Shown piece by piece: positions 1-8,214 of a stretch of DNA of 25,423 nt; the first letter of the stretch is position 1, and each line of letters begins with the position of its first letter. Origin of the DNA: CAIYRG01 sp036273455 (lineage in GTDB: Bacteria; Pseudomonadota; Alphaproteobacteria; Micropepsales; Micropepsaceae); assembly GCA_036273455.1 (NCBI GenBank), contig DASUHP010000170.1:1-25423 (forward strand), given 5' to 3'. Both the position numbers and the translations under genes were made by a program. The notes below the pieces were generated by a model. The model did not search any database. It was not told where the DNA came from and saw only the letters and a program-made list of their open reading frames with translations.

Positions 1-2
1 GT

Positions 3-83
3 GTTGCGAAATTCGATTACACGCCCATGCCGGGCGACATCCCGGAGATAGGGCCAGTGCTGTGCCAGGCGGAAATGCAATGA
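3..83 (+). CDS. C-terminal end of an unidentified truncated gene
   Basis: The frame starting at base 3 is open from the window edge to a TGA at 81-83 and encodes a 26-residue tail ending in VLCQAEMQ. The TGA overlaps the ATG of the next gene (ATGA, 80-83), the usual sign of translational coupling, so this is probably the end of the preceding gene in the same operon. In operons with spore-coat-U-type subunits the neighbours are normally a periplasmic chaperone and an outer-membrane usher, or another subunit. The visible tail is too short to say which. Confidence 0.5.
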   Translation, partial: VAKFDYTPMPGDIPEIGPVLCQAEMQ

Positions 84-535
84 AACGATTCGCGCTTTCA
101 ACCGCGCTGTTGTTTGCATGCGTTCCGGGCGCAGCCTGGGCAGCGGGCGCATCGTGCACCGTTTCGGCAGCGCCGGTGGCATTCGGGACATTCAATCCCT
201 TTGGATCGGTTGTTACAGCGACTGGAACTATCAGTGTTACGTGTAGCGGCGGCAGCCCGAGCAGCCCCTACACGATCGCCTTGAGCACGGGTGGGTCGGG
301 AAGTTTCACAACGCGCCACATGAGTGACGGCTTTTCCGACAATTTGAACTATAATTTGTACACGAGTGCTGCGCACACCTCGATTTGGGGAGACGGTACG
401 TCAGGCACAGTGACAGTCGGTGGCACGAATGGCCATACGACCAACAATTTCACAGCTTACGGTCAGCTTCCCACGCCGCAGGGAGTGACGCCGAATTCGT
501 ATACGGATACCATTACTGTTACAGTCACATATTGA
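80..535 (+). CDS. Secreted spore coat U (SCPU) domain protein, pilin-like
   Basis: A 151-residue exported protein. The N-terminus is a clear signal peptide (MKRFALSTALLFACVPGAAWA) with probable cleavage after AWA. The mature part begins ASCTVSAAPVAFGTFNP, has a second cysteine in ISVTCSGG, and ends in YTDTITVTVTY, the terminal beta-strand pattern of the SCPU/Csu pilus-subunit family. Family members are secreted by the chaperone-usher route, form thin surface fibres and act in adhesion and biofilm formation. The ATG at 80 is preferred over the GTG at 62 because the signal peptide starts there, a purine-rich AGGCGG lies 8-9 bases upstream, and it forms ATGA coupling with the preceding gene. The chaperone and usher, if present, must lie left of the window. 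Confidence 0.85.
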   Translation: MKRFALSTALLFACVPGAAWAAGASCTVSAAPVAFGTFNPFGSVVTATGTISVTCSGGSPSSPYTIALSTGGSGSFTTRHMSDGFSDNLNYNLYTSAAHTSIWGDGTSGTVTVGGTNGHTTNNFTAYGQLPTPQGVTPNSYTDTITVTVTY

Positions 536-548
536 TCATACGGACACC

Positions 549-773
549 ATGATGCGCAGGTTTCAGGGATTTGCGATGGCACTGGTGGTGGCGATTTCCG
601 CCTCCGCGACCACGCATCTTTCCGTGAACACCGAGGTTTCCTTCCCGTGTACTGTCAGTCCGTCGGCGGACGGCACTTCAGCCGTGACTTGCACCCAAAC
701 AAATGAGACGGCGCAGGTCAGTTACGTCACCAATTCTGATGGCGGCGACATGATTATGACCGTTGAATTCTAG
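549..773 (+). CDS. Small secreted protein resembling a shortened SCPU subunit
   Basis: A 74-residue ORF 13 bp after the SCPU gene, on the same strand and probably cotranscribed. It has an N-terminal hydrophobic export signal (about residues 8-21). The mature part is rich in Ser and Thr, with two cysteines in the contexts FPCTVSP and AVTCTQT. The upstream SCPU protein has the same cysteine pattern (SCTVSA and SVTCSG), and the C-terminus ends in an alternating hydrophobic strand (MIMTVEF), again like the SCPU ending. I infer a minimal or degenerate relative of the pilin with the centre missing. No function is known to me. Two adjacent ATGs (549 and 552) can serve as start and the ribosome-binding site is weak. 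Confidence 0.6.
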   Translation: MMRRFQGFAMALVVAISASATTHLSVNTEVSFPCTVSPSADGTSAVTCTQTNETAQVSYVTNSDGGDMIMTVEF

Positions 774-779
774 GCCACT

Positions 780-804
780 CCCACGCGGGCAAATTGCCCG
801 TGGG
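780..804. terminator. Hairpin between convergent genes, possible bidirectional terminator
   Basis: CCCACGCGGGC and GCCCGTGGG pair around a 5-nt AAATT loop with a single bulged C. The hairpin lies 6 bp after the stop of the small secreted protein and 62 bp beyond the stop of prpB, which converges from the other side. No U-run follows on either strand, so it is not a textbook intrinsic terminator. Confidence 0.4.
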
Positions 805-866
805 GGGCCCTGGCGGCGCTCAGCTGCCGAAAGCTCCGCGGCTCCCCGTGAAAAACCTGGTCATAA

Positions 867-1766
867 TCAGGGCGGGATGGAGCGGGTGATTGTGGCATCG
901 AGTGATTCGTATTCGGAATATCCGATCACGTCGTACAGCTCTTTCCGCGTCTGCATGCGCGACAGCATGTTATGGGTACCGCCGTCGCGTCGAATCGCAG
1001 CGTAAAGTTCTTCCTGCGCTTTGGCGGCGACGCGCATGGCGCTGGCGGGCCAGATCACCATCCGGTAGCCCATCTCTTCGAATTCTGCCGCGGCGAAGAC
1101 CGGCGTCTTGCCGAACTCGGTCATATTGGCGAGCAGTGGCGCCTTCACCGCCCGGGCGAAAGCCCGGAACATCTCGGCGTTGACCAGGGCCTCGGGGAAA
1201 ATGGCATCGGCACCCGCTTGGAGATAGAGCGTGGCGCGCGCGATTGCGCCGTCCAACCCTTCCGATGCCGCGGCGTCGGTACGGGCGATGATGTAGAGAT
1301 GCCGCCGCGCCTTGACTGCCGCGGCGACTTTGGCCGCCATGTCGCGCGCGTCGGCGAGCCGTTTGTCGTTCAGGTGGCCGCATTTTTTCGGCAGCAGCTG
1401 GTCCTCGATATGCACCGCGCCGGCGCCCGCGGCTTCCAATTCGCGCACCAGACGCATGCAGTTCAGCACCTCGCCGTGGCCGGTATCGCCATCGACCAGG
1501 ACCGGAAGCTGTGACGCGCGCGCGACCTGCCGCACGAAAAAACAGACATCTTCGATTGTGATAATGCCGAGATCGGGCAGGCCCATGGTGCCGGTCATCG
1601 CGCTGCCGCCAACATAGACCGCATCGAAGCCTGCGCGTTTGGCCAAGAGCGCGGCCATGCCGGTATGGGCGCCGGGGATTTGCAGAATGTGGGGGCGTTG
1701 CACCAGTGCGCGGAAACGCTCTCCCGCAGCCTGTTGCGGCAATTCGGAGCCAATCAGAAAAGTCAT
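867..1766 (-). CDS. prpB: 2-methylisocitrate lyase
   Basis: A 299-residue member of the isocitrate lyase/PEP mutase superfamily. It splits 2-methylisocitrate into pyruvate and succinate, the last step of the methylcitrate cycle. Visible signatures are the active-site loop KKCGH (residues 127-131, catalytic Cys129), the metal-binding VDGDTGHGE (Asp92 and Asp94), GAVHIEDQ, IARTDA, NMTEFGKTP and the C-terminal MQTRKELYDVIGY, all close to the E. coli PrpB layout and length (296 aa). The start overlaps the prpD stop by 4 nt (ATGA), so it is translationally coupled as third gene of prpCDB. Relatives such as oxaloacetate decarboxylase or carboxyphosphonoenolpyruvate mutase are less likely given the prpC and prpD neighbours. 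Confidence 0.9.
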   Translation of the reverse strand: MTFLIGSELPQQAAGERFRALVQRPHILQIPGAHTGMAALLAKRAGFDAVYVGGSAMTGTMGLPDLGIITIEDVCFFVRQVARASQLPVLVDGDTGHGEVLNCMRLVRELEAAGAGAVHIEDQLLPKKCGHLNDKRLADARDMAAKVAAAVKARRHLYIIARTDAAASEGLDGAIARATLYLQAGADAIFPEALVNAEMFRAFARAVKAPLLANMTEFGKTPVFAAAEFEEMGYRMVIWPASAMRVAAKAQEELYAAIRRDGGTHNMLSRMQTRKELYDVIGYSEYESLDATITRSIPP

Positions 1767-3274
1767 TTCGCCTCCCCGCCTTCGCGGTCGTTCTGGTTCT
1801 TTGAGTTACGTCCGGCAGATCGCCGCTCCGGCGCGGCAAGCGGAATATAGAGATCGACATAGTCGCGAACCGGCATGGATTCCAGCCGCGCACGCGTCAG
1901 CGACGCGTCGATAATTTTCTTCTGCTGCTGTTCGCCAAAGCGGCGCGCCAGATTGGTGCGGAATTTCTCGATCAGCAGCGGCACGGCTTCGGCGCGCCGC
2001 CGTTTGTGGCCAACCGGATATTCGACGACGACCTCCGGCAGAGAAGAACCGTCGGTGAACCGGATGGTCAGCGCATTGGTGATGGCGCGCTTGTCGGGAT
2101 CGTAATAGTCGCGGGTGAAGGTTTCGTCTTCGACGCAAGTCATCTTCTCGCGCAGCGCGTCGATGCGCGGATCGGCTGCGGCGGCGTCTTCGTAATCCTG
2201 CGCCGTCAAGCGCCCGAACAGCAGCGGCACGGCGACCATATACTGGATGCAATGGTCGCGGTCGGCCGGATTGGCGAGCGGCCCTTTCTTGTCGATGATG
2301 CGTATGGCCGCGCGATGGGTGCGGACGGTGATGCTCGCGATATCGCCAGCGGCGCGTCCGGCGCGCGCCATCGCCGCTTGCAGTTGCAGCGCCGCTTCGA
2401 CGGCGGTTTGGGCGTGGAATTCCGCAGGATACGAGACCTTGAACAGCACATTCTCCATGACATAGGAGCCGTAAGCGCGGTTCAGCTTGAATGTGTTGCC
2501 GCGAAACGTTGCGTCATAGAAGCCCCAAACCGGCGCAGTAAGGGCTGTCGGATAACCCATTTCTCCCGTCGCCGAGATCAGCGCGAGACGCACTCCGCGG
2601 CTGGTCGCATCGCCAGCCGCCCAGCTTTTGCGCGAGCCGGTGTTGGGCGCGTGGCGGTAAGTCCGCAGCGACTGTCCGTCCACGAAGCATTGCGACACCG
2701 TGTTGATCACGCCGTCCCGATTGAGGTCGAGGAGCTGAGCCGACACTGCAGCGGTTGCCAGCTTGACCAGAATGACGTGATCCAGCCCGACGGCATTGAA
2801 GGAATTGTCGAGCGCCATAACGCCCTGGATTTCGTGAGCCTTGATCATCGCGGTGAGCACATCGCGCATGGTGAGCCGCTTGCCGCCACGCGACAGCCAG
2901 TCGCAAAGCGCGAGAATGCCGCCAAGATTGTCGGACGGGTGACCCCATTCCGCCGCCAGCCAGGTGTCGTTGAAATCGAGCCATCGGATGATTGCGCCGA
3001 TATTGAATGCTGCCTGAACCGGATCGAGCTGGAAGGGTGTGCCCGGCACGCGCGCGCCATTCGGCACCACCGTCCCCGGAACAATGGGCCCGAGAAGTTT
3101 GGTGCAGGCGGGATAGTCCAACGCTTCCATCCCGCAGCCCAGAGTGTCCATCAGGCAGAGATGCGCCGTGTCGTAGGCGACATCGCTCTCGATGCGGTAC
3201 GAGAGCACGTAATCGGCAATATCGGTCAGGACCCGGTCCGGCGCGGGGCGCACGCCCTGGAAATTCGCTGTCAT
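1763..3274 (-). CDS. prpD: 2-methylcitrate dehydratase
   Basis: A 503-residue MmgE/PrpD-family protein that dehydrates 2-methylcitrate to 2-methyl-cis-aconitate in propionate breakdown. The family hallmark WLDFNDTWLAAEWGHPSDNL is at residues 98-117, followed by the conserved YPAEFHAQTAVEAAL segment. The length is close to E. coli PrpD (483 aa). The ATG overlaps the prpC stop by 1 nt (TAATG) and the stop overlaps prpB by 4 nt, so all three enzymes are made from one tightly coupled message. There is no acnD/prpF pair nearby, consistent with a PrpD-type rather than an AcnD-type dehydratase. The remaining hydration step would need a housekeeping aconitase elsewhere. Confidence 0.92.
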   Translation of the reverse strand: MTANFQGVRPAPDRVLTDIADYVLSYRIESDVAYDTAHLCLMDTLGCGMEALDYPACTKLLGPIVPGTVVPNGARVPGTPFQLDPVQAAFNIGAIIRWLDFNDTWLAAEWGHPSDNLGGILALCDWLSRGGKRLTMRDVLTAMIKAHEIQGVMALDNSFNAVGLDHVILVKLATAAVSAQLLDLNRDGVINTVSQCFVDGQSLRTYRHAPNTGSRKSWAAGDATSRGVRLALISATGEMGYPTALTAPVWGFYDATFRGNTFKLNRAYGSYVMENVLFKVSYPAEFHAQTAVEAALQLQAAMARAGRAAGDIASITVRTHRAAIRIIDKKGPLANPADRDHCIQYMVAVPLLFGRLTAQDYEDAAAADPRIDALREKMTCVEDETFTRDYYDPDKRAITNALTIRFTDGSSLPEVVVEYPVGHKRRRAEAVPLLIEKFRTNLARRFGEQQQKKIIDASLTRARLESMPVRDYVDLYIPLAAPERRSAGRNSKNQNDREGGEAK

Positions 3275-4425
3275 TACGGCCGGGCCTTGAGCGGCACGAA
3301 TTTACGGTCTTCCGGCCCGGTATAATTCGCACTCGGACGAATGATCTTGTTGTCGATCCGCTGCTCGATGATATGCGCGCTCCAGCCCGATGTTCGGGCG
3401 ATGACGAAGAGCGGCGTGAACATCTCGGTCGGCCAGCCCATCACGTGATAGGCGATGGCGCTGTACCAGTCGAGATTGGCGAACATTTTCTTGGTGTCGG
3501 CCATGACCTTTTCGATGCGTTCGGCAATGGCGAACAGCTGTTTCGATTTGGAGTCTGCCGCGAGCCGGCGCGCGACGTCGCGGATGATGCGGTTGCGTGG
3601 ATCGGCAATCGTGTAGACCGGATGACCGAAGCCGATAATGACTTCCTTATTGGCAACCCGGTGCCTTATGTCCTGTTCGGCATCCTCCGGCGTGACGTAA
3701 CGGCTTTGCACTTCGAAAGCGAATTCATTGGCGCCGCCGTGCTTCGGCCCGCGCAGCGCGCCGATGCCGCCATCGATGCACGAGTAGATGTCCGAACCGG
3801 TGCCGGCAATCACCCGGCAGGTGAAGGTCGAGGCGTTGAATTCATGTTCGGCATAAAGGATCAGCGATGTGTGCATCGCGCGCACCATTTCCGGCGAGGG
3901 TGCTTTGCCATGCAGAAGATGCAGCGCGTGGCCGCCGATCGAATCATCGTCGGTTTCGGTCTCAATGCGTTTGCCGGAGGTCGCGAAGTGGTGCCAGTAC
4001 AGCAGCATGGAGGCGTGGCAGCCGAGCAGCCGGTCGGCAATGTCGCGTGCGTCTTCGGTATTGTGGTCCTGCCATTCCGGTTCGATGCAGCCGAGCGCCG
4101 AAACGCCGGTGCGCATGACATCCATTGGATGGGAGGAGGCGGGCAGGGCTTCCAGGATCGTCTTCAGTGGTTGCGGCATGCCACGCAGGCGCCGCAGTTT
4201 GGCCTTATAGGCGGCGAGCTCGGGCGTGTTGGGCAGTTTTTCGTGGATCAGAAGATAGGCGATTTCCTCAAATTCGCAGCATTCGGCCACGTCAAGGATA
4301 TCGTAACCGCGGTAATGCAAATCATTGCCGCTGCGCCCGACCGTGCACAGCGCGGTATTGCCGGCCACGACTCCCGACAGGGCGACCGATTTTTTGGGAC
4401 GGAATCCGGTTTGCGGGTCGCTCAA
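3274..4425 (-). CDS. prpC: 2-methylcitrate synthase (citrate synthase family)
   Basis: A 383-residue citrate synthase-fold enzyme that condenses propionyl-CoA with oxaloacetate. Catalytic and substrate residues are in place: His229 in GPKHGGANE, His268 in GFGHPVY, Asp319 in NLDWYSA, and Arg344 in ARTSGWSAH. The N-terminus (SVALSGVVAGNTALCTVG, then DLHYRGYDI) and the short length match the PrpC subgroup rather than the longer Gram-negative TCA citrate synthase. The start is a TTG (4423-4425), supported by GGGAGAAG 5 nt upstream. It is first in the prpCDB operon and divergent from the glycosyltransferase gene at 4570. No PrpR/PccR/ScfR-type regulator gene adjoins it. Confidence 0.92.
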   Translation of the reverse strand: MSDPQTGFRPKKSVALSGVVAGNTALCTVGRSGNDLHYRGYDILDVAECCEFEEIAYLLIHEKLPNTPELAAYKAKLRRLRGMPQPLKTILEALPASSHPMDVMRTGVSALGCIEPEWQDHNTEDARDIADRLLGCHASMLLYWHHFATSGKRIETETDDDSIGGHALHLLHGKAPSPEMVRAMHTSLILYAEHEFNASTFTCRVIAGTGSDIYSCIDGGIGALRGPKHGGANEFAFEVQSRYVTPEDAEQDIRHRVANKEVIIGFGHPVYTIADPRNRIIRDVARRLAADSKSKQLFAIAERIEKVMADTKKMFANLDWYSAIAYHVMGWPTEMFTPLFVIARTSGWSAHIIEQRIDNKIIRPSANYTGPEDRKFVPLKARP

Positions 4426-4458
4426 CGAAGCTTCTCCCAGACTGTTTGAGAGGGCGAG

Positions 4459-4487
4459 TGTATAGGCAGGAACAGTGCGATAGGAAA
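4459..4487 (-). promoter_or_regulatory. Candidate promoter of the prpCDB operon
   Basis: On the minus strand a TTTCCT box and a TATACA box are separated by 17 nt, about 35 nt upstream of the TTG start of prpC. The spacing fits sigma-70, but the -35 match is poor. This is an inference from position and pattern only. Confidence 0.25.
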
Positions 4488-4569
4488 CGCGCTGGCGTGC
4501 CGGGAGAAGCGCGGCTTGCCGGGCCGGAAGCCATCGTTTACCACTGGAACTGCTTTTTGGGCTGATTTG

Positions 4570-5712
4570 ATGAGCCAGATTGCGTCTTTACCGCTGCGCC
4601 GGACCGAGACCGAAGATTCGCCCTTGCGGGCGGTTCCGGCTGAACTTTCGGTCGTGGTTCCGACCTTCAGGGAAAAGGACAATATCGGACTTCTGGTGCA
4701 GAAGCTGGATTCGGCTCTTACCGGCATCGCCTGGGAAGTGATCTTCGTCGATGACGATTCGCCGGACGGTACCGCCAGTGAGGCGAAGCTGCTATCGCGC
4801 AAGGATGCGCGCGTGCGCTGCATCCGGAGAATCGCCCGCCGCGGCCTCGCGGGCGCATGCATCGAGGGCATTCTTTCGTCGAGCGCGCCATACGTCGCGG
4901 TGATGGACTGCGATCTTCAGCACGATGAGCGGATTCTTCCGCGCATGTTCGAGCTGTTGAAAGAGGGCGGCGTCGATCTCGTGGTCGGCAGCCGCTATTC
5001 CACCGGCGGCAATTCCGCCCTGTCGAAGCGTCGCGATGCCATCAGCCGCTCCGCCACTTCGCTCGCGCACCGCCTCACCGGGGTGGCGTTAAACGATCCG
5101 ATGAGCGGCTTTTTCATGATCCGCCGCGATTGTTTCGATCCGCTGGCGCCAGCGCTGGCGACCGACGGATTCAAGATACTGTTGGACATCGTGCTCACCG
5201 CGCGCGGAAGTTTGCGCATCCATGAAGAGCCCTATCGCTTCGGCTTGCGGCAGCATGGCGAATCGAAACTGGATGCGCGCGTTGTCCTGGATTTCTTCGG
5301 TCTGCTGCTGGCGAAGCTGACCGGCAATGCGCTGTCGACCCGATTCCTGAGCTTCTCGCTGGTCGGTGGATTGGGTCTCGTGGTGCATCTCGCGGTGTTG
5401 CGCTTATCGCTCGCGGGTGATCTCGGGTTTCCTTCGGCCCAGACCACGGCCGTGATGGTCGCGATGTGCACCAATTTCTTCGTCAATAATCAGTTGACCT
5501 ATCGCGATAAGCGGTTGAGCGGATTTGGGCTGGTCAGGGGGCTCGCCGGATTTTGCGCCGTCAGTTCGGTCGGCGCCGTGGCCAATATTGGCATGGCGAC
5601 CTGGCTCTATGCACAGCAGCCGGTCTGGTGGCTCGCCGGCGCGGCAGGCGCGATCATGGGGGCGTTCTGGAATTACTCCTTGTCCACGCTGCTTGTGTGG
5701 CGGGTGAAGTGA
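4570..5712 (+). CDS. Polyprenyl-phosphate glycosyltransferase (GT2) with C-terminal GtrA domain
   Basis: A 380-residue fusion. Residues 26-245 form a GT-A glycosyltransferase of the dolichol-phosphate mannose synthase type, with LSVVVPTFREKDN (26-38), FVDDDSPDGT (59-68), the metal-binding MDCDLQHDE (112-120) and DPMSGFF (176-182). Residues 255-380 form a four-helix GtrA domain with the characteristic FFVNNQLTYRDK (303-314). The expected role is transfer of a sugar to undecaprenyl phosphate, with the GtrA part helping to flip the lipid-linked sugar across the inner membrane. It is coupled (GTGA overlap) to a membrane glycosyltransferase that could use the product. An upstream TTG at 4516 has a better ribosome-binding site (GGGAGAAG) and would add 18 residues. 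ATG 4570 was chosen because the catalytic domain needs no extension. Confidence 0.88.
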   Translation: MSQIASLPLRRTETEDSPLRAVPAELSVVVPTFREKDNIGLLVQKLDSALTGIAWEVIFVDDDSPDGTASEAKLLSRKDARVRCIRRIARRGLAGACIEGILSSSAPYVAVMDCDLQHDERILPRMFELLKEGGVDLVVGSRYSTGGNSALSKRRDAISRSATSLAHRLTGVALNDPMSGFFMIRRDCFDPLAPALATDGFKILLDIVLTARGSLRIHEEPYRFGLRQHGESKLDARVVLDFFGLLLAKLTGNALSTRFLSFSLVGGLGLVVHLAVLRLSLAGDLGFPSAQTTAVMVAMCTNFFVNNQLTYRDKRLSGFGLVRGLAGFCAVSSVGAVANIGMATWLYAQQPVWWLAGAAGAIMGAFWNYSLSTLLVWRVK

Positions 5713-7238
5713 ATGGCCCCGCGCGTTTTGCGCCGAAATGGCTGCCGGTTCGGCGCAGAAACGCGCAAAATCAGACTGCACTGAGTCGCTTCGGCATCGC
5801 CGGATGTGCGGTCATCGCGCTTGTTTTGGTCCGCGGCATTGTGCTGGCGGCGACGCCGATTTCCTTTGATGAAGCCTATTATTGGCTGTGGTCAAAACAT
5901 CTGGCCGCGGGCTATCTCGATCATCCGGGGCTGATCGCATTCCTGATCCGCGGCGGCACCGCGCTGTTCGGCGACACCATTATCGGCGTACGCGCGGTTC
6001 CGTGGTTGCTCTCCGCCGCGGCGACATGGGCGGTCTGGCGAACGGTTTTGGTCCTCGATGGAAGTTCCCGCAAAGCAACCATCGCGGCGCTGATGTTCAA
6101 TGTCATGCCGATGATCGCTGTCGAATCGGATGTGGCGACTCCGGATGCGCCGGAGATTGCGGCCGCCGCATTCGTGTTGCTGTTCCTCGCGCAACTTCGG
6201 CAGTCCGATAATGGGCGGTGGTGGATTGCGGTTGGTATCGCGGCAGGATTTGCCCTGCTGGCGAAATACACGGCCTTCTTCCTCGGCGCTGGAATCCTGT
6301 GCTGGCTTCTGATTGCGAAAAAGCAGAGGCACTGGTTCGCATCTGTCTGGCCATGGCTCGGCGGAGCTGTTGCGCTTTGGATGTTTGCGCCGGTGGTCGT
6401 GTGGAATGCGCAGCATGGCTGGATTTCATTCGCGATGCAGTTCGGGCGCACCGCCAGCGGTTCATTCACGTGGCGATATATCGGCGAGTTTCTCGGCGGG
6501 CAGTTGCTGCTCGTCTCGCCATTCATCGCAGTGCTCGCCGTAGCGGGTGGGGTGGCGGCGTTCCGCCGACACCAAAACGCAGAGCTGCTGCTGCCGGCCT
6601 GTCTTGTACTTCCGGCGATGGCATATTTTCTCGTGCATTCACTGCATGACCGCGTGCAGGGGAACTGGCCGTCGTTCCTGTACCCGGCGTTCGCGGTGCT
6701 GGCGGCGGGAGCCTGCGTAAAATTCGCAATGAGAGATTCGTGGTTGTCCCAAATCACGCGGCGGGCGGCGGTGCCGGTGGCGGCGCTTCTGGTTGCTGCG
6801 GTTTATGGTCAGGCGCTGTTTGGCGCCGTTCATTACCGCGATCCGGTCTCGCGGCTGCTCGCATATGGCATGGAACCCGTCGTCAGCGACATTGAAACCG
6901 CATTCGCCCGCGAACACGCATCTGCAGTCGTCACCACGAACTACGCATTGACCGGCTGGCTCGCGTTTTACCTGAATCGCAACACTCCGGTGATTCAGCT
7001 CAACGAGCGTTCGCGCTACCTCAATGAAGCCCCACCCGATCCGCGAAATCTTCGCGGACCTTTGATCTATGTCAGCCAGGAGCGGAACGAAGAAGTGGAT
7101 TATCTCGCACAGCGTTTCGCGCATGTCGTTCCGCTGGAACATGTGCTCCGCACGCGCAATGGCGCAATTCTCGATCGCTATGTCGTTTTTCGGCTCGACG
7201 ATCCCAAGGCCACGGTTCTGAGTTACGCAACGAAATAA
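5709..7238 (+). CDS. ArnT/PMT-like integral membrane glycosyltransferase (family 39/83 type)
   Basis: A 509-residue polytopic protein. The signature follows the first transmembrane helix: ISFDEAYYWLWSKHLAAGYLDHP (residues 51-73). The acidic pair Asp54-Glu55 is the expected catalytic/metal element on the first periplasmic loop. About ten hydrophobic helices follow, then a soluble C-terminal domain from about residue 390. Family members take a sugar from a polyprenyl-phosphate donor and transfer it to lipid A, a protein or a glycan in the periplasm. The start is a GTG (5709) overlapping the stop of the GT2-GtrA gene by 4 nt (GTGA), so donor synthesis and transfer look coupled. The acceptor cannot be told from sequence. 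Confidence 0.85.
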   Translation: MNGPARFAPKWLPVRRRNAQNQTALSRFGIAGCAVIALVLVRGIVLAATPISFDEAYYWLWSKHLAAGYLDHPGLIAFLIRGGTALFGDTIIGVRAVPWLLSAAATWAVWRTVLVLDGSSRKATIAALMFNVMPMIAVESDVATPDAPEIAAAAFVLLFLAQLRQSDNGRWWIAVGIAAGFALLAKYTAFFLGAGILCWLLIAKKQRHWFASVWPWLGGAVALWMFAPVVVWNAQHGWISFAMQFGRTASGSFTWRYIGEFLGGQLLLVSPFIAVLAVAGGVAAFRRHQNAELLLPACLVLPAMAYFLVHSLHDRVQGNWPSFLYPAFAVLAAGACVKFAMRDSWLSQITRRAAVPVAALLVAAVYGQALFGAVHYRDPVSRLLAYGMEPVVSDIETAFAREHASAVVTTNYALTGWLAFYLNRNTPVIQLNERSRYLNEAPPDPRNLRGPLIYVSQERNEEVDYLAQRFAHVVPLEHVLRTRNGAILDRYVVFRLDDPKATVLSYATK

Positions 7239-7269
7239 CGGAACGAGTCCCTCCCGGTGGGCTGTGACT

Positions 7270-8205
7270 CTATCCGACCAGAGGAGTGTAGAAGTCGAGC
7301 AGGGCAGTGCGTGCTTTGTCCTTTGAGTAGCGCGCCACCGTAGCAAAGCCGGCATCCCGCATGCGGGCGATCTCCGGATCGCTGCGCGTGAATTTTTGAA
7401 TCAACAGCGCAAGTGCATCGGCGGCTTCTTCAAGATGGTCGGGCGGCAGCCAAATGCCATTTTCCGCCGTCGCGTATTCGCGCCCGCCATAGCCGTCGAA
7501 TCCCGCAACAACAGCGCCACAGGCCATCGCCTCGAGAGCGACAAGACCGAATGATTCCAGAAAGGGCAGGGACAGCAGGATGGCCGAATCGCCGAGCATT
7601 TCCGCCGTTTCATCTTCGCTACGGTTTTCAATCGCGAGCCATGGCGTCGATGCCAGCGCGGGATATTTCAGGCGGAAGATGCGGTGAATGGTGGCAGATT
7701 CGCGCGGCAATTTGCGTGGGGTCAATGCGATCTGAATGCGCTTATGCCGCGGGCGGAACTGGTCCGTGTCGATGGCACAGGGGACGATTTTCACCTCCTT
7801 CAAATGCAGAACGCGTTCGAGGAAGGTTTTGGCAATGTCGCTTTGGCAGGCGATGGCGGCGAAGCCAAGTCCCGCCAGGCGCTCCGGCGCGATCGAATTG
7901 AACAGAGCGTAATAGTGATTCTGGCAGTAGAGCACCTTCCTGACCGGCAAATCGGCCTGTACCAGTTCGGCGAGCACCCCGTTAATTGTTTCCGGGAACA
8001 CCAGCACGTCGCTGGGGAGCGGGAAAAAGCGTGGCTCGATCAGGGTCCGCGCCGTGCTCTCGAACCATGCCGGCTTCCCTTCCGGCTGCCAGATGAAGGC
8101 GTCAAAGCCGGATTGCGCCAGCAGTTCGGCGTGGCGGTATGCAATTTTGATCCCGCCGGTGATTTCGCTGCGCGCAAAGGGGCTGAGGAATATGATGCGC
8201 GACAT
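7270..8205 (-). CDS. Glycosyltransferase of GT4 (group 1) type
   Basis: A 311-residue GT-B-like protein. The N-terminal domain has a glycine-containing start (FARSEITGGIKIAYRHAELL), and the C-terminal domain has the retaining-transferase EX7E element ESFGLVALE (Glu217 and Glu225) followed by AMACGAVVAGFDGYGGREY. It is short for the family (usually 350-400 aa), with an abbreviated linker near residues 150-185. The likely role is sugar transfer in surface polysaccharide or glycolipid synthesis; donor and acceptor are unknown. It starts 9 nt after the TauE-like gene and converges on the ArnT/PMT-like gene, whose stop is only 31 bp away. Confidence 0.75.
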   Translation of the reverse strand: MSRIIFLSPFARSEITGGIKIAYRHAELLAQSGFDAFIWQPEGKPAWFESTARTLIEPRFFPLPSDVLVFPETINGVLAELVQADLPVRKVLYCQNHYYALFNSIAPERLAGLGFAAIACQSDIAKTFLERVLHLKEVKIVPCAIDTDQFRPRHKRIQIALTPRKLPRESATIHRIFRLKYPALASTPWLAIENRSEDETAEMLGDSAILLSLPFLESFGLVALEAMACGAVVAGFDGYGGREYATAENGIWLPPDHLEEAADALALLIQKFTRSDPEIARMRDAGFATVARYSKDKARTALLDFYTPLVG

Positions 8206-8214
8206 TGCTGCGCG

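Noticed and set aside
867..1766. Oxaloacetate decarboxylase or phosphonopyruvate mutase instead of PrpB
   Set aside because: The KKCGH active-site loop, the NMTEFG and MQTRKELYDVIGY segments and the coupled prpC-prpD neighbours point to methylisocitrate lyase.
2006..3325. 439-aa plus-strand reading frame opposite prpD
   Set aside because: It is antisense to a gene with clear PrpD motifs; composition is Arg/Gly/His-rich without recognisable domains, as expected for a shadow frame in GC-rich DNA.
3007..4449. 480-aa plus-strand reading frame opposite prpC
   Set aside because: It is antisense to prpC, which has a complete catalytic set; no domain or ribosome-binding support.
4469..4494. EcfG general-stress promoter (GGAAC plus CGTT) before the GT2-GtrA gene
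   Set aside because: GGAAC is present at 4469-4473, but the sequence at the right distance reads CGCT or GCTG, not CGTT.
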